Shown here piece after piece: positions 1-9,876 of a stretch of DNA of 64,000 bases. A model generated the notes under the pieces. That model had not been told where the DNA came from. It saw only the letters and a list, made by a program, of their open reading frames with translations, and searched no databases. The position numbers and the translations under genes were made by a program. Positions within the stretch are counted from its first letter, which is position 1, and each line of letters begins with the position of its first letter. Origin of the DNA: Calditrichia bacterium (lineage in GTDB: Bacteria > Calditrichota > Calditrichia > RBG-13-44-9 > J075); contig JANQQU010000060.1 of the NCBI GenBank assembly GCA_028284905.1, forward strand, positions 83,226 through 147,225, read 5' to 3'.

Positions 1-1217
1 AACAATATCTTGAACTCAGCCGGCTGGCTTCCCAAAAAGGTATAAAGTTGATCATGGATATGATTCTCAACCACTGCGGCAGTAAACATTGGTGGATTGA
101 GGATTTGCCTTCCTCCGATTGGTTAAATTTTCAAGAGGAAGCGAACGAGGGCAACATCACCATCACATCACATCGAAAAACTGTTATACAGGACCCTTAC
201 GTTGCCGATATAGACCGCAAAAAATTTACCGATGGCTGGTTTTGGTACAGCATGCCGGATTTAAATCAACGTAACCCCTTCCTGGCAAAGTATCTCATCC
301 AGAATACAATTTGGTGGATTGAATATGCTGATCTCGCCGGCATCAGGATGGACACTTACCCGTATCCTGACAGCGATTTTATCAGCGACTGGACCTGTGC
401 CATCAAAGCGGAATATCCGGAGTTTAATATTGTCGGAGAAGAGTGGCATAACAATCCGGCCATTGTTTCCTATTGGCAAGAAGGCAAACACAATGCAAAC
501 GGCTACACTTCCTGTTTGCCTTCCCTGATGGATTTCCCTTTAATGGAGGCGCTTCCCAAGGCGCTAAACGGCGAAGAAAGTTTGCGAAGTGGCTGGATTA
601 GCGCCTATGAAACACTTGCCACAGATTTTCTTTATGCAGATCCCTTTGAGCTGGTTGTTTTCCCGGACAATCACGACGTCAGCCGTTTTTACACCCAGGT
701 AAACGAAAACTTTGATCTGTTCAAGCTGGGCATTACTTATTTCCTGACCATTCGTGGCGTTCCACAGATATATTATGGTACCGAGATTTTAATGTCCAAC
801 CCCGGCACTAATGACCATGGCATTATACGTTCCGATTTCCCCGGAGGCTGGGCCGGTGATAACATTAATGGTTTCACCGGCAAGGGGTTAACTGCAAAAC
901 AAAAGGAAGCACAAGCGTTTCTGCGAAAACTGCTCAACTGGCGCAAAGGCAATACGGTGGTTCACAACGGCCAATTAATGCATTTCACACCTGAGGATGG
1001 TATCTATGTATTGTTTCGTTATACTGATACCGGAAGAGTAATGATTGTCCTAAATAAAAACACAACGGAAACAGCTTTGCCTTTGGGCCGGTTTACCGAG
1101 ATCATTGGGAGTGCAACGGAAGGCAAAGAGGTATTTAGCGGTAGACAACTATCTCTGAGAGAGCAACTATCTGTTCCTCCAATGTCCCCAATGGTTATAG
1201 AATTCGAATCCAAATAA
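1..1217 (+). CDS. GH13 alpha-amylase/neopullulanase family enzyme, 5' end missing
   Basis: Hydrolyses alpha-glucosidic bonds of starch-like glucans or maltodextrins. The reading frame is open to the left edge, so the N-terminus lies outside the window and the apparent start near 48 is internal. GH13 regions are visible: DMILNH (region I), GIRMDTYPY with the nucleophile Asp near base 350, VGEEW with the acid/base Glu near 437, and FPDNHDV (region IV) near 660. The DTYPYPD stretch is typical of SusA/neopullulanase-like enzymes. The last ~80 residues look like the beta-sandwich C-terminal domain of cyclomaltodextrinases. It is followed 20 bp later by a peptidase gene on the same strand. The exact substrate cannot be told. 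Confidence 0.93.
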   Translation, partial: QYLELSRLASQKGIKLIMDMILNHCGSKHWWIEDLPSSDWLNFQEEANEGNITITSHRKTVIQDPYVADIDRKKFTDGWFWYSMPDLNQRNPFLAKYLIQNTIWWIEYADLAGIRMDTYPYPDSDFISDWTCAIKAEYPEFNIVGEEWHNNPAIVSYWQEGKHNANGYTSCLPSLMDFPLMEALPKALNGEESLRSGWISAYETLATDFLYADPFELVVFPDNHDVSRFYTQVNENFDLFKLGITYFLTIRGVPQIYYGTEILMSNPGTNDHGIIRSDFPGGWAGDNINGFTGKGLTAKQKEAQAFLRKLLNWRKGNTVVHNGQLMHFTPEDGIYVLFRYTDTGRVMIVLNKNTTETALPLGRFTEIIGSATEGKEVFSGRQLSLREQLSVPPMSPMVIEFESK

Positions 1218-1237
1218 GATGAAGGAGCCGCAATTAT

Positions 1238-2044
1238 ATGAGAAACAGAGTATTAGCTATAGTATATTCCCTACTTGTTATTTTCAGTGTACTTATGCTT
1301 AACTGTTTTGCATTTCAGAAAGCTGATTCAAAACCTGATTTAAAAGAGGATGGCCCGACATTGTTGAAGAAAATTGAAAAGAGCGAACTTCCCTGGCAAG
1401 TTTTCGGAAAATCCGTCAAAGAAAAGAACATCCATTATTTAGCACTCGGCAGCGGTGAAGAAACTATCATTATCTTCGGAGGCTTTCATGGTGATGAATT
1501 GCTCGGCGCCCGGCTTGTTTTTCAATATGCGGAGTATTTAGCGACGATGGATCGGGTGCAACCGGTGAGAATTGTTATCGTGCCGGTCATGAATCCGGAC
1601 GGTTTATTTCTGAATACCCGCACCAATGCAAACGGTGTGGACATTAACCGCAATTTTCCGACTGAAAACTGGAAAGCCGACAGTCGTTCCCCACGCACAA
1701 ACCCCGGCAAAGCGCCAGCATCCGAACCAGAGACCAGGGCAGTCATGAAATTATTGGAGAAATATCCACCCAACAGAATCGTTTCTGTTCATACACCACT
1801 GAAAGTTGTTAATTATGATGGCCCGGGTAAACTAATGGCAGAAGCGATGGCTGTCCACAATCAGTACCCGGTGTCTGGTGACATTGGGTATCCAACGCCG
1901 GGCTCTTTTGGCACTTTCGCCGGTGTTGAACAAAACATTCCGACAGTAACACTGGAGCTTCCCCGTGGGGTATCAATGGCAGATGTTTGGGAGGCAAATC
2001 GCAATGCGCTAAATGCAGCGGTCAATTTTAAGCAGAAACAATAA
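1238..2044 (+). CDS. M14-family zinc carboxypeptidase, MpaA-like, exported
   Basis: Predicted metallocarboxypeptidase of the MpaA/succinylglutamate-desuccinylase-like branch, which acts on murein peptides or other small peptides. Zinc ligands are His84 and Glu87 (HGDE) and His185 (SVHTP). Arg138 sits in the NRNF substrate motif and the catalytic Glu is about residue 240 in TLELPRG. The N-terminal 25 residues form a hydrophobic export signal ending near a Cys (LMLNC), a weak lipobox, so it may be periplasmic or lipid-anchored. An AAGGAG sequence precedes the ATG. It ends 5 bp before the convergent SDR gene, with no terminator between them. Confidence 0.85.
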   Translation: MRNRVLAIVYSLLVIFSVLMLNCFAFQKADSKPDLKEDGPTLLKKIEKSELPWQVFGKSVKEKNIHYLALGSGEETIIIFGGFHGDELLGARLVFQYAEYLATMDRVQPVRIVIVPVMNPDGLFLNTRTNANGVDINRNFPTENWKADSRSPRTNPGKAPASEPETRAVMKLLEKYPPNRIVSVHTPLKVVNYDGPGKLMAEAMAVHNQYPVSGDIGYPTPGSFGTFAGVEQNIPTVTLELPRGVSMADVWEANRNALNAAVNFKQKQ

Positions 2045-2049
2045 CAAGT

Positions 2050-2868
2050 TTAGACAGGCTCCCGCTGAAGCTCCGTTTGCAATTTTTTGGCCATTTGCCG
2101 GGCATAAATACCCGGCACAAGCTTCTGCGTCCAATAGGCTAATTTTGCCACTTTCCCCAACAACAGTTGCTTCTTGTTATGGACAGCTGCGTCGAAGATC
2201 TTTTCTGCCGCAATGTCTGCACTCATAAAATTACCAATCGGCACCTGACGATGTGTTACCAAATTGCCGTCCGCCCCAAGCGCGTTACGCCCAATATTCG
2301 TTTTGATAAAACTGGGACATACCAACATCACTGCAACACCACTGCCTGAAACTTCGCTGCGCAGACTGTCAAAAAATCCATGCACGGCATGTTTACTGGC
2401 GGCATAGCCTGTACGGGCAATGAGCGGGGAAAATCCGGCAACGCTGGAGACAGAGATAATCATGCCTTTCTGTCTGATGATTCCCGGCAACAGAACATCA
2501 GTGCAATAAACAGCCCCAAGATAATTTATCTCCATTACCTTACGAATAACCGACGCTCTGGTATAGAGGAATTCCGAGCGATGGGAAATGCCAGCATTAT
2601 TAATCAAGACGTCTACATCACCTTGACCAAGCACTGAATGCAGTATTGCATACAGCTGTTCTTCATCCCGAATATCACAGGTATGAGTTACGAATCGTCC
2701 ATTAATAGCTTCAATAGCAGTAGCAGTTTGTTGCAGCCCTTTCGGATCCAGATCAATTCCTATTACCGTTGCGCCTGCTCGGCAAAATCGCGAGCTTAAC
2801 GCTGCACCAAGTCCGCTACCTGCTCCCGTAATTAAAACGCGTTTGTTTTGAAAATTTCTTTTCGGCAT
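2050..2868 (-). CDS. Short-chain dehydrogenase/reductase (classical SDR)
   Basis: NAD(P)H-dependent oxidoreductase of the classical SDR family, 272 residues. The Rossmann motif TGAGSGLG lies near residue 14, NNAG near 90, the catalytic Ser in VSSVAG, and YAASK holds the Tyr/Lys pair. An acidic residue at the end of beta-2 (GIDLD) suggests NAD preference, but this is inference. The C-terminal extension with KLVPGIYARQMAKK resembles DltE/DHRS7-like SDRs that act on lipid or steroid-like substrates. The substrate is unknown. It lies downstream of the Ser/Thr kinase gene on the same strand with a 72-bp gap. Confidence 0.88.
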   Translation of the reverse strand: MPKRNFQNKRVLITGAGSGLGAALSSRFCRAGATVIGIDLDPKGLQQTATAIEAINGRFVTHTCDIRDEEQLYAILHSVLGQGDVDVLINNAGISHRSEFLYTRASVIRKVMEINYLGAVYCTDVLLPGIIRQKGMIISVSSVAGFSPLIARTGYAASKHAVHGFFDSLRSEVSGSGVAVMLVCPSFIKTNIGRNALGADGNLVTHRQVPIGNFMSADIAAEKIFDAAVHNKKQLLLGKVAKLAYWTQKLVPGIYARQMAKKLQTELQREPV

Positions 2869-2940
2869 TCCATTCCCAGATTAGATTTACGGGCGAGCGA
2901 ACTCGAATACTTAAAAGTGCTATACCGATAGAATATCGAA

Positions 2941-5526
2941 TTATTCTTTACCATTACCATCGACACGCTCGCGCATTTTCGAAATATCTGCATCAACCTT
3001 CCCAAGTAAATCGCTGAACCGTTTGTTGGTATGAAGGGACTGCAACAGCGGGTCGATCCTGGCCCGATCCGTCACCCGCCATCCATATTCGACAGCTTTC
3101 CTCAGCGCATCGTAGGCAGTATCCTCATCTTGCTGCACCGCTTTAATTGCAGCGATTTCGTAATATCGCCATGCATCCTCACTGCCATTTGCTAAATGCT
3201 TGTTTACGATTGCCAGCCCTTGCCGGAGCAAGTTTTCAGCTTTACTGCTATTGCTATTAAGTAGCTCAATGTACCCCAGGAAAGCGAAGGATGAACTTGT
3301 AGATGCCGCAAAATGTCCAGCAGCCGAGATGGATATGTCTTGAGCGATATGTTTTTCAAAATACTGCCTTGCCTGTGCGGCATTCCCCATCAATAATTCT
3401 GCAAAGCCCGCCGTCCAGATGGCATCCATATGATTTTCGTCCACTTCAAGAATAGCAAGCGCCTTATCTAATCCAGCATTAAAGCGCCTTCGCAAGAGGT
3501 CCAGATTGGCGAAAAAAATCTGGCCTTCGTAAAAATCCGGCTGCATTTCTTCTGCCCGTCTATACCATTCTTCTGCCTGATTATATTTTTTCAGGAGTAC
3601 ATTAACATCTCCCATATCAGACGACGCCATGGCAAATGTAGGATTGATTCTCCAGGCCTGCTTCAAAAAAGCATGGGCCTTATCCAATTTGCCTAATCGA
3701 AGATATGTATATCCTGTATTCGGCATGGAATAGGTGGGGTTATATTGCAATGCTTTCAGATGCGCATCAAGCGCCCCCCGAAACTTCCGCCGGGCTTCAA
3801 GTTGCAAGCCCCGAGCTTTATAGGCCTCGGCAGATTCCGGATCAAGCTTCAGTGCTTTTTTCACCTGGGCTTCGGATGAATCCAACCACGCATCACCGAA
3901 GCCGAATCGGTAAACCCGTTGATTGTAAGCGTCGGCCAGTCCGGCATAAGCTAGAGTATAATCAGGATCCAGATCTATCGCTTTTCGAAACAAGACGATT
4001 GCCTGCTCGTTTGCAGCGGTTTCATATTGACGGTAATATTCCCGCCCTTTCAAATAGTAATCATAGGCGTTCAGATTATCCGTCGAAGTGTGGATTAACC
4101 TTTTTTCCTCTACCGGACTTAATTCGGTTTTAAGTGCCGCAGCAATCTGCCGTGAAACATCGGTTTGTATTTCAAAGATATCGTTAAGTTCACGGTCATA
4201 TGTTTTTGCCCAAAGATGCTCATCGGTGTTTGCATCAATTAATTGTGCGACAATACGTACTTTATTCTTGTCCCTCCGGACGCTCCCTTCGAGAATTGTT
4301 GCAACATTCAGTTCCTTCCCGATCTGGCGAATGCTTTTTCTGGTATTCCGGTATCTCATGCTTGAAGTGCGGGAGATGACCCGTAAGTCACTGATTTGTG
4401 AGAGGTGGGTTAGAATGTCTTCAGTAACGCCGTCACTAAAATAAAGATTTTCTTTATTTTCACTCAGATTATCAAATGGTAATACAGCAATAGATTTTCG
4501 ATCGGAAGGGACGGCATGTGGCGAAAAAAGCTCTGTCCCCAGAAACACAGCTGCAGCAAGAACAACGACGCCTATGCCCCAAACAGCTTTCCTTATGAGC
4601 TTATTTTCAGCCAACTGCCGCTTCGGCATCCCCTGCCGGGCAGAAGAAGTTTCGGATTCTTTTACATTTAATTCTCGAAGAATCTCTGAGAAGCTTTCCT
4701 GGCGTTGGCCTGGGTCTTTTTGCAGTGCACTGTTTATTATATTCTTCAACGCTGCAGGCAGTTCTTTGCTTTCCAATGGTTGTGGCGCTTCATTAAGAAG
4801 CGCATAGATTACGGCCTGCTCATAATCGCCGGGAAAGGGGAGATTCCTGCTGCACATTTCGTACAAAACTACCCCAAAGCCCCAAATATCCGCTTTATGA
4901 TCAACTGTTTTCCCACGAGCCTGCTCCGGGGACATATATGCGACTGTTCCCATTATCGCACCGGCATTCGTGGTCTTTGTTTCTCCTCGAATTTTTGCCA
5001 GGCCAAAATCCATAATCTTGACCTGGCCATCTTCGGTGATCATAATGTTGCTACTTTTAATATCCCGATGTATAACGCCTTTCTTATGAGCAGCATCAAG
5101 GCCAGCGGCAATCTGCCGGGCATAATTAAAGACTTGCTCGACGGTCAACGGCTGGTTGCCCAGGATGTGTTCTTTTAACTCCTGTCCTCGAATAAATTCC
5201 ATTACGATAAACAACTGATCATCGTGGGATTCTATATTGTAAATGGTTGCAATATTGGGATGGTTTAGTGCGGCAGCAGCTTGTGCTTCAAGCTTAAAAC
5301 GGTTGCGTTTTTCATCATTGGCAGCAACATGATCGGGAAGAAACTTGATTGCGACCTCGCGCTTCAGATTGGTATCCAGCGCTTTATATACCACTCCCAT
5401 ACCACCGGCGCCGAGTTTTTCGACAATTCTGTAATGAGAAATGGTTTTACCAATCATTTTCTGCTCAATTAGATTATTTTGAGATACACTTTGATTGAAG
5501 GAAGCCAAATCAGCAAAACGCGTCAT
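2941..5526 (-). CDS. Serine/threonine protein kinase with TolB-like and TPR regions
   Basis: Hanks-type kinase in one chain with a sensory or scaffold part. Residues ~30-290 are the kinase: glycine loop LGAGGMGVVY, VAIKF lysine, HRDIKSSN near residue 152, DFGLAK near 172, and an activation segment with GTVAYMSPEQARG. A single membrane helix follows near 315-335. Next is a region starting SIAVLPFDNLS, found in adenylate-cyclase and TolB-like proteins (~345-475), then TPR-like helical repeats to the C-terminus, presumably periplasmic. The start is uncertain: Met24 (base 5457) opens directly onto the kinase domain, and neither start has a clear ribosome-binding site. The phosphorylation targets are unknown. 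Confidence 0.92.
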   Translation of the reverse strand: MTRFADLASFNQSVSQNNLIEQKMIGKTISHYRIVEKLGAGGMGVVYKALDTNLKREVAIKFLPDHVAANDEKRNRFKLEAQAAAALNHPNIATIYNIESHDDQLFIVMEFIRGQELKEHILGNQPLTVEQVFNYARQIAAGLDAAHKKGVIHRDIKSSNIMITEDGQVKIMDFGLAKIRGETKTTNAGAIMGTVAYMSPEQARGKTVDHKADIWGFGVVLYEMCSRNLPFPGDYEQAVIYALLNEAPQPLESKELPAALKNIINSALQKDPGQRQESFSEILRELNVKESETSSARQGMPKRQLAENKLIRKAVWGIGVVVLAAAVFLGTELFSPHAVPSDRKSIAVLPFDNLSENKENLYFSDGVTEDILTHLSQISDLRVISRTSSMRYRNTRKSIRQIGKELNVATILEGSVRRDKNKVRIVAQLIDANTDEHLWAKTYDRELNDIFEIQTDVSRQIAAALKTELSPVEEKRLIHTSTDNLNAYDYYLKGREYYRQYETAANEQAIVLFRKAIDLDPDYTLAYAGLADAYNQRVYRFGFGDAWLDSSEAQVKKALKLDPESAEAYKARGLQLEARRKFRGALDAHLKALQYNPTYSMPNTGYTYLRLGKLDKAHAFLKQAWRINPTFAMASSDMGDVNVLLKKYNQAEEWYRRAEEMQPDFYEGQIFFANLDLLRRRFNAGLDKALAILEVDENHMDAIWTAGFAELLMGNAAQARQYFEKHIAQDISISAAGHFAASTSSSFAFLGYIELLNSNSSKAENLLRQGLAIVNKHLANGSEDAWRYYEIAAIKAVQQDEDTAYDALRKAVEYGWRVTDRARIDPLLQSLHTNKRFSDLLGKVDADISKMRERVDGNGKE

Positions 5527-5680
5527 GAACTCATGAGTACGTACAGTTTTCCAACCCTAAAATATCAACATTCGCAATATAAGCAGGATTCCCGGCAACA
5601 TTGAAGAAAAAACACAATCCTTTCACATATATCCGCTTATCCATTTTTCCCATGCGATGAGGTATCAACGACAAACAGTT

Positions 5681-6646
5681 CTAAAAAGGCAATAGCCCCC
5701 TGTTTTTTGCATAAAACAAAAAAACTTCCCGACTGGATTTTTTAGGCTGATAGCCAAACTCGTTTTTCAGTCGATCATTGGCCAGCACCGGACGGTACCG
5801 TAAAAAATCGATTTGCTCCGGACCGTAAGTAGATAGCTGCAATTTTTTCAGAACAGCAAAGGTGTTTTCTACCAGTTTTGGTGGTAGCGTTAAAATGCGT
5901 TTATTCAGCAGCTTTGCGATTTCGAAGATGGTCAGCGCGCCATCTCCGGCCACATTGTAGATACCATCTTTTCCCATGAGCGCAGCCCGGATAACACAAC
6001 CGGCGACATCTTCGTCCCAGATAAATACAAACGGGCTATCGCTGCCTTTCAGCGCCAGCATCAGATCTCGCTCAAATAATGCTGTAATTTGATTGTTGAC
6101 ATTTTCCCCCAGAATAGTACCAATCCGAAAAATGGTCTGCTTTAAATCGGGGTGTTCTTCCCGGTATTTGGCAAGCATTTCCTCGATCAGCCGTTTGTGA
6201 TAGCTATACGCAAAGGCTTCATTGCCACGAATCGCCACGTCTTCGGATATCCAGGCCGGATTGTCGGCATAGTATCCATAAGCAGCGCCACTGGAAGATA
6301 TAATGATCTGCCCTACCCCATTTTTCACCGCAGCCTGCAGCAGCTTTTCCGTTCCGCCAACTTCAACATCATACAAAAAATCCCGGGACATATTTTTCCC
6401 GGGATTGACAATTGCAGCCAGATGAATAATGGTGTTAATTTTATTCTTCGCGATAATTTCCGGGATATTCTCGCTACGCACATCTGCGACGATATATTCA
6501 ACGTGCTTACTGCGTTGTTCCGCTGGCGTTTCCCGGACATCCATCGCCCAGATGTTACATGGGGTGCCTGTCAGTTTTTCCTGCAGCAATTTCCCCAGCA
6601 CCACTTTGCCTAAATATCCGGCAGCGCCGGTAATCAGAATATTCAT
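5681..6646 (-). CDS. NAD-dependent epimerase/dehydratase (extended SDR)
   Basis: Extended SDR of 321 residues. It begins MNILITGAAGYLG, the extended-SDR TGxxGxxG motif. HLAAIVNPG contains the usual beta-4 sequence, SSSGAAYG holds the catalytic Ser, and YSYHK gives the Tyr-x-x-x-Lys pair. Family members oxidise or epimerise nucleotide sugars or reduce carbonyls. The substrate cannot be named here. It is the last gene of a minus-strand cluster with a BASS transporter, a flavin monooxygenase and a 2H phosphoesterase. The gap to the transporter is 39 bp, so co-transcription is likely. Confidence 0.88.
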   Translation of the reverse strand: MNILITGAAGYLGKVVLGKLLQEKLTGTPCNIWAMDVRETPAEQRSKHVEYIVADVRSENIPEIIAKNKINTIIHLAAIVNPGKNMSRDFLYDVEVGGTEKLLQAAVKNGVGQIIISSSGAAYGYYADNPAWISEDVAIRGNEAFAYSYHKRLIEEMLAKYREEHPDLKQTIFRIGTILGENVNNQITALFERDLMLALKGSDSPFVFIWDEDVAGCVIRAALMGKDGIYNVAGDGALTIFEIAKLLNKRILTLPPKLVENTFAVLKKLQLSTYGPEQIDFLRYRPVLANDRLKNEFGYQPKKSSREVFLFYAKNRGLLPF

Positions 6647-6685
6647 TAGCGATGGCCATATTTCAAGTTCACGATTTACGGTTAG

Positions 6686-7615
6686 CTATAATTCATCCGG
6701 CAAAACACCACCGGCCTCAACCGGTGCCCCTCTCCCCCAATACAATGCCAGGGACAAACCGCTAACGATGTGCCAGATGCCCCACCAGGCTGCAACAAGC
6801 ATCATGCCGCCCAATCCTCCGAAAAAATTGAATATCAACATCAAACCTAGTCCGGAATTTTGAATACCAACCTCGATAGCAACCGCTCGTTGATCTTTTT
6901 CCTCAAGCCCCAAGGCCCGGGCAGAAAAAAAGCCAAGCGCCAACGCCATCCCATTATGGATCAAAACAACAAAAACCACCAGGTGAACATATTTCAGGAA
7001 ATTGTCAAAATTAACTGCCCAGGCGCCCAACACAAAAAGTGTAAAGAAAGCAATTGAGGCATACTTCATCGGTTTCTTGGTTCGATTAGCGAAATCAGGG
7101 AAACGATGCGCTACCCACAAGCCCAGCGCCAGTGGCAGTCCTAACAGCAGGAAAACAGCGATGGCCATATCCCAGGGATTCAAAGAGATATTTGTAAGCA
7201 TATTAGCCGCCGGCGGGTAAAAGCTGCTCCAGAAAGCGAAATTAAACGGCGTCATAAAAACGGCACATGCGGTGGAAATGGCAGACATGCTTACCGAAAG
7301 GGCAGTATTACCGCGTGCGACATAAGTAAAGAAATTTGACATATTTCCACCGGGGCAAGCGGCGACCATCATCATACCCAGCGCCATACTGGGATATGGT
7401 TCGAATAGGTAAATCAAGAGCAAGGTTAAAGCAGGCAAAAAGAAGAATTGGCTGAAAAGACCAATAAAGGCAGAGCGGGGAAAAGACATTATCGCCCGGA
7501 AATCCGACACCTTCAAATCCAGCGCAATCCCGAACATTATGATGCCCAAAATAATGTTCAGTAGAAAAAGGCTTTCCGGATTAAAATTTAGTTTTATTAA
7601 ATCAATTTCTGCCAT
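6686..7615 (-). CDS. Bile acid:sodium symporter (BASS) family transporter
   Basis: Integral membrane transporter of the SBF/BASS family with about nine to ten hydrophobic helices. The conserved ACPGGNMSNF stretch (~residue 85-95) matches the sodium-binding crossover region of the family. A second family signature, EVGIQNSGLG, lies near 245-255. Known family substrates include bile acids, pyruvate, pantothenate and other organic anions, imported with sodium. It lies between the flavin monooxygenase (17 bp upstream) and an extended SDR, so its cargo may be the substrate or product of those redox enzymes. That link is inference. Confidence 0.88.
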   Translation of the reverse strand: MAEIDLIKLNFNPESLFLLNIILGIIMFGIALDLKVSDFRAIMSFPRSAFIGLFSQFFFLPALTLLLIYLFEPYPSMALGMMMVAACPGGNMSNFFTYVARGNTALSVSMSAISTACAVFMTPFNFAFWSSFYPPAANMLTNISLNPWDMAIAVFLLLGLPLALGLWVAHRFPDFANRTKKPMKYASIAFFTLFVLGAWAVNFDNFLKYVHLVVFVVLIHNGMALALGFFSARALGLEEKDQRAVAIEVGIQNSGLGLMLIFNFFGGLGGMMLVAAWWGIWHIVSGLSLALYWGRGAPVEAGGVLPDEL

Positions 7616-7632
7616 AAAGGTCCTGGAAGCAA

Positions 7633-8949
7633 TTATTCATGTGGCTGAAGAGATTTCGCAGCACTTTTGAACTTAGCCATATGCTGTCGTAACTTTTTTA
7701 AATAGGTATCTTTGTGAACGTAATAAGCCATACGGTCGATGTCCATATAGTTAAATCCGCCATCCATTTTAGTACTGACATCCTTTTTCATCTTATTAAA
7801 ATTTGCAGCTGCCGGCAATTGGTGATGCATAGCGCGGATATATTCGGCGACCAGTGCGGCTTGCTCATATCGTCCCTGCCAGCCAATACCGGCAGCTTCA
7901 ACCAGTCCGAGGATAAAAATATTGTGATATTCCGGATGAAAACAATTTAAATAAAGCCGGGGAATACTGCCTTGCCAATTTAAATGCTCCCGCTCAATAA
8001 ATGGGTAATGAAGTTTGTATCCGGTCGCCAGCACGATCAAATCGAATTCCTGCTGACTGCCATCGACAAAGTGGACCGCTTGATCTTCCACGCTTTCAAT
8101 GTCCGGTTTTACAGCGATATCTCCATGAGCGGCATAATGCAATACCAGGGAGTTGACAATCGGATGGGATTCATAAATTTTGTGGTCCGGTTTAGGGAAG
8201 CCATATTTCTCAGGATCACCGGTAAACAGTTTCAGCAATCGGCCATCAATTGCTTGTTTGATATTTGCCGGTAAATTAAAAAGCCCGCCGATAGTATCCG
8301 CCGGGCGACCTAAAATAAACTTTGGCACAAAATGGTATCCGCGTCGCAGACTCATTGTAACGCTCTCTGCCCGGTGAACAGCATCAACGGCAATGTCGCA
8401 CCCGCTATTGCCGGCACCGACGATCAGGACGCGTTTTCCGGCAAAGATGTCGGCTGACTTATATTTTGCAGAATGTAACATTTCGCCATTAAAATGGCCG
8501 GTTAAATTCGGCATATTCGGTTCAGATAGAATGCCATTAGCAATCAGCACACCACTGTAAAGCGCTGAATTTCCTTTGCTGTCTTTAATGCGCCACAGGC
8601 CATTTTCCGGCATAATTTTTTCGACGGCTGTCGAGAACTGGAAGTGCTCGTATAACCCGAATTCCTTTGCAAATCCGCGGAAATACGCCAGCAATGCCCG
8701 ATGGCTCGGATATACGGCGACATCCTCCGGCATTGGATACTCCGTAAATTCCGTCATCTTTTTCGAAGAAATCAGATGGGCGGATTCATAAACTGTGCTC
8801 TTCGGGTTTTCAATATCCCAAAGCCCGCCGACATCACTGTGGCTCTCAAAGCCGACAAATGGAATGTTCAGGCGTTGAAGGTTGCGAGCACCAGCCAAAC
8901 CGGATGGGCCGGCCCCGATAATTGCATACGGCTTTTCATAAGTTGTCAT
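7633..8949 (-). CDS. Flavin-containing monooxygenase
   Basis: Class B flavoprotein monooxygenase of the FMO type, using FAD and NADPH to oxygenate a soft nucleophile or ketone. The FAD motif GAGPSGLAG lies at residues ~12-20 and the NADPH motif GAGNSGCD near 177. The FMO identifying signature F-x-G-x-x-x-H-S-x-x-Y is intact as FNGEMLHSAKY (~155-165). ATGYKLHYP matches the family's C-terminal ATG motif. Its start overlaps the stop of the 2H phosphoesterase gene by 4 bp, indicating translational coupling. The substrate is unknown. Confidence 0.92.
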   Translation of the reverse strand: MTTYEKPYAIIGAGPSGLAGARNLQRLNIPFVGFESHSDVGGLWDIENPKSTVYESAHLISSKKMTEFTEYPMPEDVAVYPSHRALLAYFRGFAKEFGLYEHFQFSTAVEKIMPENGLWRIKDSKGNSALYSGVLIANGILSEPNMPNLTGHFNGEMLHSAKYKSADIFAGKRVLIVGAGNSGCDIAVDAVHRAESVTMSLRRGYHFVPKFILGRPADTIGGLFNLPANIKQAIDGRLLKLFTGDPEKYGFPKPDHKIYESHPIVNSLVLHYAAHGDIAVKPDIESVEDQAVHFVDGSQQEFDLIVLATGYKLHYPFIEREHLNWQGSIPRLYLNCFHPEYHNIFILGLVEAAGIGWQGRYEQAALVAEYIRAMHHQLPAAANFNKMKKDVSTKMDGGFNYMDIDRMAYYVHKDTYLKKLRQHMAKFKSAAKSLQPHE

Positions 8950-9680
8950 ATCTTTTTCCAGGTCATCGTAAAAGGATCGCGGACAAATTCCCGGTAAATT
9001 TCCCAGGGCTGATCATCTGCCCACTGAACTACCAGGCTTATAGTATGAACAGGAATGTGAGTAAAAGCGGCAAATCGTTTTGTCAATCGTTTCTTCAACC
9101 GGCGGTGATGTTCACCCTTATAGGGATTAAGCAACGTAAAATGGGGAGAATAACTATCAAAGACAGTTGGGCTGTAGACATTTTTAATCCGGGATGCCCG
9201 ATGCGGAGAATAATCTTCAGGAAATTTTTTATACTCATCATAATACCCGGAGCCTTCGCCTAACGGATTTATCCGGGAAGTCACCAACGTATGCAATATT
9301 TTCAAAGCTTCACTGGCATGATACCGCAATACAACAACAGATCTTTCATAGCGCCAATAGGTAAGGAATTTTTCCTCGCGCCAACTAAGTGATAATGGAT
9401 TGCGCGGGCTGATCCAACCTAGAATTTTCGAGAGTTCTTTTTCAACTTTTCCCAATACGGACTTGTTTTTAAATCGAACCGCATCTCCGATAGTCATATG
9501 AAATCCGTAAGGCCGGGCAATGTCAGTCCAATGGACATCGAACTCATCAAAGTCATACTTTAACGTCTTCGGAATCGTCAGCTCAGATTTGGCACGGATA
9601 TCGTACCCTAAAACAGCTGAACCAATTTTATAAAAATCATCGGTAGCAGGTGGAATGTGAAAAACAGCGAAGTTCGGCAT
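8946..9680 (-). CDS. 2H phosphoesterase-like protein (DUF1045-like)
   Basis: Protein of 244 residues when started at base 9680, where a GGGAG sequence precedes the ATG; the frame extends upstream to 9848 without conserved character. The start MPNFAVFHIPP and the following GSAVLGYD resemble the DUF1045 family. Two His-x-Thr motifs (GFHMTIG and PHFTLLNP) fit the paired H-x-T/S motifs of 2H phosphoesterases, which act on cyclic phosphates or related esters. DUF1045 members often sit in phosphonate clusters, but no phosphonate gene is seen here. It is translationally coupled to the flavin monooxygenase. The function is inferred from motifs only. Confidence 0.68.
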   Translation of the reverse strand: MPNFAVFHIPPATDDFYKIGSAVLGYDIRAKSELTIPKTLKYDFDEFDVHWTDIARPYGFHMTIGDAVRFKNKSVLGKVEKELSKILGWISPRNPLSLSWREEKFLTYWRYERSVVVLRYHASEALKILHTLVTSRINPLGEGSGYYDEYKKFPEDYSPHRASRIKNVYSPTVFDSYSPHFTLLNPYKGEHHRRLKKRLTKRFAAFTHIPVHTISLVVQWADDQPWEIYREFVRDPFTMTWKKI

Positions 9681-9876
9681 AATCTCCCTGAAGTAATGAA
9701 TCGATGCGTCGTTTGGCAACGCGATTAAGTTGGCAACAATTAATAGCTTAGAAAATACTGAAAAAGAAGAAAAGTTACCAGAGGGAGATCGTTTTTTTGA
9801 ATATTTTTCAGGGAGGCGTTGTAAAGGATAAAGAAAGGCAGCAATCATGCTTCACGATTGCTGCCCTGAAGATTAT

